A stretch of DNA of 42,135 nt from Nitrospira sp. (GTDB lineage Bacteria > Pseudomonadota > Gammaproteobacteria > Acidiferrobacterales > SPGG2), in assembly GCA_019456345.1 (NCBI GenBank), contig VRUB01000006.1, positions 1 to 42,135 on the forward strand, read 5' to 3'. Below, piece after piece: positions 22,901 through 30,054 of the stretch. Under the pieces are notes generated by a model. That model saw only the letters and a list, made by a program, of their open reading frames with translations. It searched no databases and had not been told where the DNA came from. A program made the translations under genes and the position numbers. Every line of letters begins with the position of its first letter. The stretch's first letter is position 1.

Positions 22901-25234
22901 TCAGCCCTTGCGCGCATGTTCGAGCGCCTCCCACACCCTTAACGGGGTCAGCGGCATGTCGATGTGGCGCACGCCGTACTCTTTCAATGCATCGACGACC
23001 GCGGCGACGATAGCCGGCGGGGCGCCGCCGCAGCCGGCCTCGCCGGCACCTTTGACTCCCAATGGGTTTCTCGTGGTTGGTGCGCGCTCATCGTAAGCGG
23101 TTTTGAACGCGGGCAAGTCATCGGCGCGTGGCAGTCGATAGTCCATGAACGAACCCGTGAGTAACTGGCCGCTATCTTCTTCATAGACGATGTCTTCCAT
23201 CAGTGCCTGACCGATCCCTTGGGCAGCAGCGCCCATGACCTGGCCGTCGACGATCATCGGATTGACTATAGTGCCGAAGTCACTGACTACGGTGTAATCG
23301 ACAACAGCGACGGCGCCAGTGTCGGGGTCGACCTCCACTTCGGCAACATGGCAGCCAGCGGGGCAGCTCAGTTTTTGATCCTCATAGGTGACTTCGGAGT
23401 CGAGGCTGCCGCCAGAGTCTGATGACCGCCACGCTGGGTCAAAAGAAGCGGCAATCACCTCGGTCATCGACACCGACCGGTCTGTGCCGGCAATGGTGAA
23501 GACGCCATCGGCAAAGCGCATGTCAGCGGCTGCTGCCTCCAGCAGATGACCGGCGATCTGTTTACCTTTCTCGATGACCTTGTCGGCCGCAGCTGCCACG
23601 GCCGAGCCTATGAGCTCGAGCCCGTGCGATCCCCCGTGTCCGCTGCCTATCGGCGTTGCATCCGTATCCGCCTGAACGTGACGGACCTGGGCGAATGGCA
23701 CGCCGAGCCGATCAGCGATGATCTGCGGGAGCACGGTTTCATGGCCGGTGCCGACCGACTCGCCGCCGACTGCGACGGTCACATCGCCGTTATGCTCGAA
23801 CCTAAGCGCGGCATACTCCTGGCGCATCCCGCCCGTGAGCCCGAGATAAGTCGCTACCCCGATGCCGCGGCGCCGATCGAGCGCGCGGGCGGCGGCCGCG
23901 CGCTCGGGAAAGCTGTTCCAGCGTGCGAGCTCGAGGGCTTGGTCGAGCATATGCTCGAAATCGCCGGAGTCGATCTCCAGGCCCACCGCCGTTTTGTACG
24001 GCAAATCGGCGCGTCGGATCAGGTTACGCCGGCGCAGATCGGCCGGATCCATGCCAAGCTCCACGGCGGCGAGATCGATGACGCGCTCTATATGGTATGT
24101 CGCTTCCGGACGTCCGGCGCCGCGGTAGGGATCAATGGGCGCGGTGTGGGTGAACACGGCCTTGGCCTCGAAGTGAATAGCTGGAATTTGGTAGAGCCCG
24201 CCCTGTGTGCGCACAGTTCCGGCGGTGGGTGTGAACGGACCGGTCGAGGCCACATAGGCGCCGATGTTGCCTGCTGTCGAGACGCGCAGGGCCAGGAACT
24301 TTCCGTCGGCATCCAGCGCCAGCTCGACCCGGCCCGCCTGGGCGCGGCCGTGATTGTCGGCGGCAAAGCTTTCGCCACGATCGGCGATCCATTTAACCGG
24401 ACGACCGAGCCGCTGCGCAGCGAACAGCACGAGCGCATATTCCGGGTAAAGGGCGTTCTTTCCGCCAAAGCCGCCGCCGACATCGTAGGCTACATGGCGG
24501 ATCTTCTCAGCGGGCACGTGGAAGATTTTTTCGGCGAGCTGGTTGCGGTTGGAGTGGATGTTCTGTGCATTCGAGATCAGCGTGAATTTCTGCCGCTGGG
24601 GGTCGAACTGACCGATAGCACCGCGAGTCTCTAGCGGCGCGGCGATGACGCGATTATTGACCGGGTCGAGAGTAACGATGTGATCGGCGCGGGCGAATGC
24701 CGCATCGACCGCCGCCTTGTCACCGGCCTCAAAGTCCACACAAAGATTGCTCGTCATGTGATCCCACACCAGCGGCGCACTGGACTCGAGTGCTTTTTCC
24801 GCGTCGGTGACAGCGGGTAGGGCCTCGTAGTCAATCTCGATCAGCTCGGCGGCATCTTTCGCGGCTTCAGGTGTCTCGGCCACAACGAAGGCGACAGCAT
24901 CCCCGACGAAGCGCACGCGATCTTGGACGAGCGGCGGGTGCGGTGGTGCCGTGACCGTTGAACCGTCCTTGTGCTTCGCGCGCGTACGCGTGGGCATGTC
25001 CCCGAGGCCGGACGCCTTCCAGTCCGCACCCGTATAGACGGCCAAAACGCCCGGTGCGGTCGCTGCCGTACCGGCGTCGATGTGTGTGATACGGGCATGG
25101 GCATGCGGCGAGCGCAACACTATGCCGTGCACCATGTTTTCCAACACGATGTCGTCAATGTAACGACCGCTGCCGGTAAGAAAGCGCACGTCTTCCTTCC
25201 GGCGAACGGCCTGACCGATGCCGTATTTTTCCAT
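22901..25234 (-). CDS. Xanthine dehydrogenase family molybdopterin-binding subunit
   Basis: 777 aa large subunit of a molybdenum hydroxylase. The N-terminal a/b-hammerhead domain (GIGQAVRRKEDVRFLTGSGRY) is followed by the Mo-cofactor domains with VGGGFGGKNALYPEYAL, PYRGAGRPEATYHIERVID and VGGESVGTGHETVLPQI. The catalytic Glu lies in KGAGEAGCGGAPPAIVAAV near the C-terminus. The active-site loop reads PYRGAGR, not the AYRCSFR of true aerobic CO dehydrogenase, so hydroxylation of an N-heterocycle or aldehyde is likelier. No FAD (CoxM-type) or 2Fe-2S (CoxS-type) subunit gene is in the window. Start: ATG at 25234 (a GTG precedes it in frame). Downstream HugZ-like gene is 10 nt away. Confidence 0.88.
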   Translation of the reverse strand: MEKYGIGQAVRRKEDVRFLTGSGRYIDDIVLENMVHGIVLRSPHAHARITHIDAGTAATAPGVLAVYTGADWKASGLGDMPTRTRAKHKDGSTVTAPPHPPLVQDRVRFVGDAVAFVVAETPEAAKDAAELIEIDYEALPAVTDAEKALESSAPLVWDHMTSNLCVDFEAGDKAAVDAAFARADHIVTLDPVNNRVIAAPLETRGAIGQFDPQRQKFTLISNAQNIHSNRNQLAEKIFHVPAEKIRHVAYDVGGGFGGKNALYPEYALVLFAAQRLGRPVKWIADRGESFAADNHGRAQAGRVELALDADGKFLALRVSTAGNIGAYVASTGPFTPTAGTVRTQGGLYQIPAIHFEAKAVFTHTAPIDPYRGAGRPEATYHIERVIDLAAVELGMDPADLRRRNLIRRADLPYKTAVGLEIDSGDFEHMLDQALELARWNSFPERAAAARALDRRRGIGVATYLGLTGGMRQEYAALRFEHNGDVTVAVGGESVGTGHETVLPQIIADRLGVPFAQVRHVQADTDATPIGSGHGGSHGLELIGSAVAAAADKVIEKGKQIAGHLLEAAAADMRFADGVFTIAGTDRSVSMTEVIAASFDPAWRSSDSGGSLDSEVTYEDQKLSCPAGCHVAEVEVDPDTGAVAVVDYTVVSDFGTIVNPMIVDGQVMGAAAQGIGQALMEDIVYEEDSGQLLTGSFMDYRLPRADDLPAFKTAYDERAPTTRNPLGVKGAGEAGCGGAPPAIVAAVVDALKEYGVRHIDMPLTPLRVWEALEHARKG

Positions 25235-25266
25235 CACTTTGACCGATAATACCTTGCGAGGGTCGC

Positions 25267-25272
25267 TATAAT
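25267..25272 (+). promoter_or_regulatory. Perfect TATAAT -10 box
   Basis: TATAAT lies 61 nt before the proposed start at 25333. A TTGACC at 25239-25244 is too far (22 nt) to be a normal -35. Transcription from here would begin near 25279, leaving a leader with GGAGGT at 25321-25326. Confidence 0.4.
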
Positions 25273-25332
25273 AGCAGCCACGTGCGCGGAATGCTTCGTT
25301 CGCGCGGCGTTGTTGAATATGGAGGTCAAACT

Positions 25333-26415
25333 ATTCGTATCTTGATTCTACCCGGGGACGGCATTGGACCGGAAATAACGGCGGCCACGTGCCACGTGCT
25401 TGATATCGTGAATGCACAGCTCGGGCTGGGGCTCGAGATGGAAGAGCGTGCCATCGGTCTGGCGTCGCTCGATAGCGAGGGCACGACGTTTCCGGACGAT
25501 GTCTTGCAGCACGCTCGCCAGGCGGACGGTGTGATTCTTGGTCCGGTGTCGACCTTCGAGTATCCGCCTCGCGAGCAGGGCGGGCTCAATCCCTCGGCCG
25601 ACATTCGAATAAAGCTCGACCTATTCGCCAATATCCGGCCAAGCTGCACGCGCCCGGGCGTGTCCGCGGTGGCCACAGACATAGACCTGGTGATCGTACG
25701 CGAGAACACCGAAGGATTTTACGCCGATCGCAACATGTTTATCGGTTCGGGGGAGTTTCAACCGAGCGAGGATATCGCGATCGCGATGCGCAAAATCTCG
25801 GTGCATGGGTGTCGCCGCATCGCCCGAGTGGGCTTCGAGCTGGCGCGACGGCGTCGCAAGCAGCTGACCATGGTCCACAAGGCCAATGTGCTGAAGATCA
25901 GCGATGGTTTGTTCCGGCGTGAGGTGCTCAAAGTCTCAGAGGATTTTCCCGATGTTAACGTCGACGAGGTGCTCGTGGATGCCATGGCTGCCATGCTCAT
26001 TCGCAAGCCCGCCGCCTACGACGTGGTCCTCACCACTAATATGTACGGCGATATTCTGTCAGACGAAGCCGCCGAGCTTGCAGGCGGACTCGGTCTCGCG
26101 CCCGCCTTGAACGCCGGTGACGAATATGCGGTGGCGCAGGCCGCGCACGGCTCAGCGCCGGACATAGCCGGCCGCGGCATCGCCAACCCGGCGGCGTTGA
26201 TGCTCTCCGCGGGAATGTTGCTCGACTGGATCGGCGCACGCCACGGCCGGGAAGATCTAGTCGTTGCCGCCCGTCACGTCCGTGCCGCAGTGGACGCGGT
26301 GTTGGCCGATCCGTCGCAACATACGCCGGACCTGGGTGGAACGGCCAACACGGAGGCATTCAGCGAGGCGGTTGCGGGCCAGGTTGCAGCGTTCAGCGAT
26401 AAGGCCGCCGGTTAG
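25333..26415 (+). CDS. Isocitrate/isopropylmalate dehydrogenase family (beta-decarboxylating)
   Basis: 360 aa metal- and NAD(P)-dependent oxidative decarboxylase of the IPMDH/ICDH/homoisocitrate/tartrate/D-malate group. It contains LPGDGIGPEI at the N-terminus, LDLFANIRPS, VRENTEGFYADR (substrate loop), VHKANVLKISDG (catalytic Lys region), TTNMYGDILSDEAAEL (Mg-binding Asp) and HGSAPDIAGRGIANPAA (cofactor loop). It is too short and too divergent to be assigned leuB or icd. Start: family members begin just before this point, and the only strong ribosome site, GGAGGT at 25321, is six nt before an ATT (25333). In-frame GTG 25282 and ATG 25291 are conventional alternatives without ribosome sites. 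It would oxidise and decarboxylate a 2-hydroxy diacid from the aconitase-type reaction (inference). Confidence 0.87.
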   Translation: MRILILPGDGIGPEITAATCHVLDIVNAQLGLGLEMEERAIGLASLDSEGTTFPDDVLQHARQADGVILGPVSTFEYPPREQGGLNPSADIRIKLDLFANIRPSCTRPGVSAVATDIDLVIVRENTEGFYADRNMFIGSGEFQPSEDIAIAMRKISVHGCRRIARVGFELARRRRKQLTMVHKANVLKISDGLFRREVLKVSEDFPDVNVDEVLVDAMAAMLIRKPAAYDVVLTTNMYGDILSDEAAELAGGLGLAPALNAGDEYAVAQAAHGSAPDIAGRGIANPAALMLSAGMLLDWIGARHGREDLVVAARHVRAAVDAVLADPSQHTPDLGGTANTEAFSEAVAGQVAAFSDKAAG

Positions 26416-26658
26416 GAAGAATATTTCACACCAGAGTGCGCAGAGACCACGGAGGGATTTCGTTTTACTCAGCCCCAGCTCGTATCAAAGATAGGTCTGG
26501 CGTTAGCTTAGAGCCCTGTCGGATACTATTGACAGTTGGCTAATATATTTTTTCTCCGCGATCTTCGCGCCGTTTGCGGTAAATCTGCGCTGTTTATCGT
26601 GCAGCGTTTTTCTCTGCGAACTCTGCGATCTCTGCGGTGAGCCCTTGAAGTTTTCGGG
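26416..26658. repeat. CACAGAG/CGCAGAG-type inverted repeat gap
   Basis: The convergent gap opens with TTCACACCAGAGTGCGCAGAG and ends, on the opposite strand, with CTCACCGCAGAGATCGCAGA and further CGCAGAG units. A degenerate third block lies near 26556-26600. It is a larger relative of the 17764-17919 element and has no gene. Confidence 0.55.
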
Positions 26659-27903
26659 TTACACCGTCCCGGCCCGTTCCAGGATTACGTGAAGCAGCAC
26701 GTCGCAACCCGCAGCCAGGTCCTCCGGCCGCGCATTCTCCTTCTCGTTATGACTGATGCCACGCTCACAGGGTACAAAGACCATTCCTGTAGGTGCACAC
26801 AGCGCGAGATTGCAGGCATCGTGGCCGGCGCCGGAGTAGATGTCCATATGGGCAATGCCAAGCCGATCGGCCATCTTGCGGATGTCGCCGCTGCATCGCT
26901 CATCGAACTCGATTGTGTTGCGATGGCTGATCTGCTCGAAGCTGAGTCCGAGCCCTGCATCGGTGGCGATGTGTTCGCATGTCCGTCGCATCTTGTCGGC
27001 AATGTCAGCGAGTAAATCATTGGCCGGATGGCGGCTATCGATGGAGAATACCACTTGTCCCGGGATGGTATTGCGCGAGTTGGGGCGTACCTTGAGCGCG
27101 CCGACCGTGATCACGGGGTGTGGCTGGTGTTTAAATGCAATCGCGTTCACCGCATCGATCATGCGCGCTGCCCCGACGAGCGCATCGCGCCGCTGCACCA
27201 TCGGCAGCGTACCCGCGTGGCCCTCTTCACCGTCTACCGTCACCTTGAAGCAACGCTGACCCTGCGCACCGAGCACTACCCCCACAGCCTTGCCCTCGGC
27301 TTCGAGGATCGGCCCTTGCTCGATATGCGCCTCGAAGAAGGCCGCGACCGGATAGCCACCAACTGGCTCCGGGCCGGCGTAGTCTATCTCCTCCAGCGCC
27401 GCGCCCATCGTATTTCCATCCATATCCGCGCGCGTCAGGCCGTGATCCAGATTGTAGCGACCGGCGAACACGGCTGATGCCATCGTGCCGGAGCCGAAAC
27501 GCACGCCTTCTTCGTCGGTCCAGTTCACGACGTCGATCGGTGCTTTGGTTTGCAGGCCTGCATCCTTGAGGGTGCGTACGATCTCCAGGCCTGCGAGTAC
27601 GCCGTAGATGCCGTCGAACTTGCCGCCCAAAGGTTGCGTGTCCAGGTGGCTCCCGGTCAGCACCGGTGGTCGCGCGTTATCGGAACCGGCGCGGCGTGCG
27701 AATATACTTCCCATGCGGTCGACACGCACCGTGCAATCCGCCTGCTCGCACCAGCGGACGAACAGATCCCGTGCCTGCCGATCAAGATCGGAGAGTGCCA
27801 CCCGTCCCACACCGCCGCCAGCCGTTGCACCGATGCGACCCATCTGCATGATGCTGTCCCACAAGCGCTCGCTGTTGATTCTCAAGTTTTCCACAGACAC
27901 CAC
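26659..27903 (-). CDS. M20-family Zn-dependent amidohydrolase (N-carbamoyl-L-amino acid hydrolase/allantoate amidohydrolase-like)
   Basis: 414 aa di-zinc hydrolase of the hydantoinase/carbamoylase branch of M20. Metal ligands are visible in SGSHLDTQPLGGKFDGIYG (His, Asp), WTDEEGVRFGSGTMAS (Glu), EAHIEQGPILE (His) and SGAGHDACNLA (His); GISHNEKENARPED closes the active site. It hydrolyses N-carbamoyl amino acids, ureidoglycolate/allantoate or beta-ureidopropionate-like substrates, releasing ammonia and CO2 or an amino acid. The GTG start at 27903 is 42 nt from a GntR-like palindrome and no better start exists. Divergent from the RraA-type aldolase, so both may be controlled by one operator. 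Nitrogen-containing substrate implied. Confidence 0.88.
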   Translation of the reverse strand: MVSVENLRINSERLWDSIMQMGRIGATAGGGVGRVALSDLDRQARDLFVRWCEQADCTVRVDRMGSIFARRAGSDNARPPVLTGSHLDTQPLGGKFDGIYGVLAGLEIVRTLKDAGLQTKAPIDVVNWTDEEGVRFGSGTMASAVFAGRYNLDHGLTRADMDGNTMGAALEEIDYAGPEPVGGYPVAAFFEAHIEQGPILEAEGKAVGVVLGAQGQRCFKVTVDGEEGHAGTLPMVQRRDALVGAARMIDAVNAIAFKHQPHPVITVGALKVRPNSRNTIPGQVVFSIDSRHPANDLLADIADKMRRTCEHIATDAGLGLSFEQISHRNTIEFDERCSGDIRKMADRLGIAHMDIYSGAGHDACNLALCAPTGMVFVPCERGISHNEKENARPEDLAAGCDVLLHVILERAGTV

Positions 27904-27944
27904 CAGTTCGTGAGGAGTAAATTTAAGTAACGAGCTACTTGGAT

Positions 27945-27956
27945 ATTGTATACAAT
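27945..27956. promoter_or_regulatory. Perfect palindrome ATTGTATACAAT, GntR/FCD-type operator candidate
   Basis: This 12-bp perfect palindrome lies in the 173-nt gap between the divergent M20 hydrolase and RraA-type aldolase genes. TTGTATACAA-type sequences are typical operators of FadR/FCD-subfamily GntR regulators of organic-acid catabolism. TTGTAT in it (27946-27951) could also serve as -35 to TACTGT at 27971-27976 (19-nt spacer), placing the operator on a promoter. Confidence 0.55.
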
Positions 27957-28076
27957 CGATGGAGTTGCGCTACTGTGCGAACCGCGCGAGCCGCCCCGAA
28001 ACGTGTCAAGATCGCATTCTAATCCTTGGTCAACGATCCTGGGGAGCCTTTGGCGACGGGCAGCAAAGGAAATACG

Positions 28077-28739
28077 ATGGTGGTCCACAAAGATTTCGAG
28101 CGTCCTGATCGGGGGTTGCTAACGGCCATCGGGCAGCAGGCCACGGCTACCTTGCACGAGGCGCTGGGCAAGCAAGGCGCCATGGCGTTTCACATCAAGC
28201 CGCTTTATCCCGGCATGAAGCTTTGCGGACCGGCTTTGACGGTAGCGGTGCCGCCCGGCGATAATCTGATGATCCACTACGCGATGACGCTGGCGCGGCC
28301 GGGCGATGTACTAGTGGTGGATGCGAGCGGATTCACCGAGGCCGGGCCATGGGGCGACATCATGACGACCGCGGCGATGGCCCAAGGCATTGCCGGACTG
28401 GTAATCGACGGTTGTGTACGCGATGCTGAGACCTTGCACGAGCTTGGATTTTCCGTCTTTGCGCGCGGGACCAGTATGAAGGGCACGACCAAGGAGCATC
28501 CCGGTGATGTCAACGTGCCGATCACCTGTGGCTCAGTGCACGTGTCGCCGGGTGACATCGTCGTTGGAGACGACGACGGGGTGGTTGTCGTTCCGCGAGC
28601 GCAGGCGCCTTCGGTGCTCGAACGTGCCAGAGCACGAGAGGCGGACGAGGAGGCGAAACGGCGCGAGCTGCGGGCGGGCAAGAGCACTGTAGAGCTGCTC
28701 GGACTGGCCGACGTCCTGAAATCGCTGGGCGTCGAGTAG
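28077..28739 (+). CDS. RraA-family aldolase (4-carboxy-4-hydroxy-2-oxoadipate / 4-hydroxy-4-methyl-2-oxoglutarate aldolase-like)
   Basis: 220 aa RraA-fold protein of the LigK/GalC/HMG-CHA aldolase group: divalent-metal, Schiff-base-independent class II pyruvate aldolases that also decarboxylate oxaloacetate. Diagnostic residues are PPGDNLMIH (59-67), GPWGDI (90-95) and the pyruvate/metal-binding DGCVRD with Arg115 and Asp116. A C-terminal acidic-basic helix (residues about 180-200) is family-like. ATG at 28077 has AAGGA seven nt upstream; an upstream GTG-initiated extension to 28026 is unlikely. RNase E inhibitor function (true RraA) is less likely because the aldolase signature is intact. 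Likely end reaction of the island: cleavage to pyruvate plus pyruvate or oxaloacetate. Confidence 0.86.
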   Translation: MVVHKDFERPDRGLLTAIGQQATATLHEALGKQGAMAFHIKPLYPGMKLCGPALTVAVPPGDNLMIHYAMTLARPGDVLVVDASGFTEAGPWGDIMTTAAMAQGIAGLVIDGCVRDAETLHELGFSVFARGTSMKGTTKEHPGDVNVPITCGSVHVSPGDIVVGDDDGVVVVPRAQAPSVLERARAREADEEAKRRELRAGKSTVELLGLADVLKSLGVE

Positions 28740-28846
28740 TGCGGCTGGCCGTTTTCAGGCTGTCACAACATACTCCCACTAGCGAGCGTTTCGCAGAACA
28801 TACCGGTCCCGGTTTCTACTAACCGTCAAAATTCTTGGATAGTGTC

Positions 28847-30034
28847 ATGAATGATAATGCCCTACCGCTGTCCCGCTTCACTGTGCTTGACCTCACCCGG
28901 GTGCGCTCGGGCCCCACGGCGGTGCGTCAGCTTGCCGATTGGGGGGCCAACGTAATCAAGATCGAGCCGCCGGAAACGATAGACAAGTCCCAGGGCATGG
29001 GCGGAGCGCGCCATGGTCCCGACTACCAAAATATCCACCGCAACAAGCGCAGCATAGCGTTAAATCTGAAGGACCCCGAAGGCGTCACTGTGTTCATGCG
29101 CCTCGTGAAGCAGGCCGATGTCGTGGTAGAGAACTACCGCCCGGATGTTAAGCAGCGACTCGGTATCGACTACGAGTCCGTTCGGGCGGTCAACCCGCGC
29201 ATCGTCTACGCCAGCATTTCCGGTTTCGGGCAAGACGGACCCTACAGCAAACGCCCGGGGTTCGACCAGATCGCACAAGGGATGGGCGGACTCATGTCGA
29301 TCACGGGCTTGCCGGGGCAGGGACCGGTTCGAGTCGGCGTACCGATTGCTGACCTTACGGCGGGGATGTATTGTGCGATTGGTATACTCGTCGCGCTGTT
29401 GGAGCGCGAAGAATCCGCTCAGGGCCAATGGGTACAAACTTCACTGTTGCAGGCACAGATCGCGATGCTCGACTTCCAGGCGGCGCGCTGGTTGATCGCG
29501 CACGAGGTCCCGCCGCAAGCCGGCAACAATCACCCGACCAGCATTCCGACCGGTGTGTTTCGCACTGCCGATGGTCATATCAATATTGCCGCCTCGGGCG
29601 AGCATATGTGGCAGCGTTTGTGCCAGACACTTGACGTCGCGGAGCTGCTGGACAACCCTGAGTTCGCGAGCGCTGAGCTGCGTTCCAAGAATCGCGATGC
29701 GGTCAATGCGGCGTTGGAGCAGCGCACGTCCAAGCATAACAGCGCCGAGCTGATTGACCGTCTCAACCACGCGGGTGTTCCCTGCGGCCCGATCTATACA
29801 ATCGACAAGATGTTCGCGGATCCCCAGGTGACGCATCTGCACATGACGCAGCCTGTAGATCATCCGGTTCTGGGTAAGATCAATGTCGTGGGTCAGCCCG
29901 TGACCATGAGCCGTGCCGTACGCCGCCAATACACGCCCGCGCCGGAACGCGGCCAGCATACGGCTGACGTCCTCGCCGAGTTTGGCCTGAGTGCCGATGA
30001 GATTGCTGATCTGCAGCAGCGGAAAATCATCTGA
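28847..30034 (+). CDS. CaiB/BaiF family III CoA-transferase (second)
   Basis: 395 aa from the ATG at 28847 (an in-frame TTG at 28835 is unlikely). The N-terminal FTVLDLTRVRSGPTAVRQL and GANVIKIEPPE are typical. The catalytic Asp is Asp169 in VGVPIADLTAGMYCAIGI, exactly the formyl-CoA transferase numbering, and GQDGPYSKRPGFDQIAQGMG precedes it. It is distinct in sequence from the CoA-transferase at 12479. It is followed by a crotonase after 20 nt and preceded by the RraA-type aldolase, so a CoA-activation, hydration/isomerisation and cleavage series is plausible. Donor and acceptor acids are unknown. Confidence 0.9.
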   Translation: MNDNALPLSRFTVLDLTRVRSGPTAVRQLADWGANVIKIEPPETIDKSQGMGGARHGPDYQNIHRNKRSIALNLKDPEGVTVFMRLVKQADVVVENYRPDVKQRLGIDYESVRAVNPRIVYASISGFGQDGPYSKRPGFDQIAQGMGGLMSITGLPGQGPVRVGVPIADLTAGMYCAIGILVALLEREESAQGQWVQTSLLQAQIAMLDFQAARWLIAHEVPPQAGNNHPTSIPTGVFRTADGHINIAASGEHMWQRLCQTLDVAELLDNPEFASAELRSKNRDAVNAALEQRTSKHNSAELIDRLNHAGVPCGPIYTIDKMFADPQVTHLHMTQPVDHPVLGKINVVGQPVTMSRAVRRQYTPAPERGQHTADVLAEFGLSADEIADLQQRKII

Positions 30035-30054
30035 AGCACTGTACGGGAATCGTC

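Noticed and set aside
23546-24634. 362-residue open frame on the plus strand inside the molybdopterin-subunit gene
   Set aside because: Composition is Arg/Gly/His-rich with no family motif, and it is wholly antisense to a strongly supported gene. Such frames are common in GC-rich DNA.
22901-25234. Aerobic CO dehydrogenase (coxL)
   Set aside because: The AYRCSFR loop is missing (PYRGAGR instead) and coxM and coxS are not adjacent.
7149-25234. Complete nicotinate fermentation cluster
   Set aside because: Dml-like, DmdAB-like and molybdenum hydroxylase genes occur, but enamidase, 6-hydroxynicotinate reductase, 2-methyleneglutarate mutase and methylitaconate isomerase are not seen, and the three loci are scattered.
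25239-25272. TTGACC ... TATAAT as one sigma70 promoter
   Set aside because: The spacer is 22 nt, too long for a normal promoter; only the -10 element is kept as a candidate.
17764-26658. CRISPR-like array
   Set aside because: Repeat words are short (7-9 nt), degenerate and without unique spacers of equal length; no cas genes.
28077-28739. RraA as RNase E inhibitor
   Set aside because: The GPWGDI and DGCVRD aldolase residues are intact and the context is catabolic.
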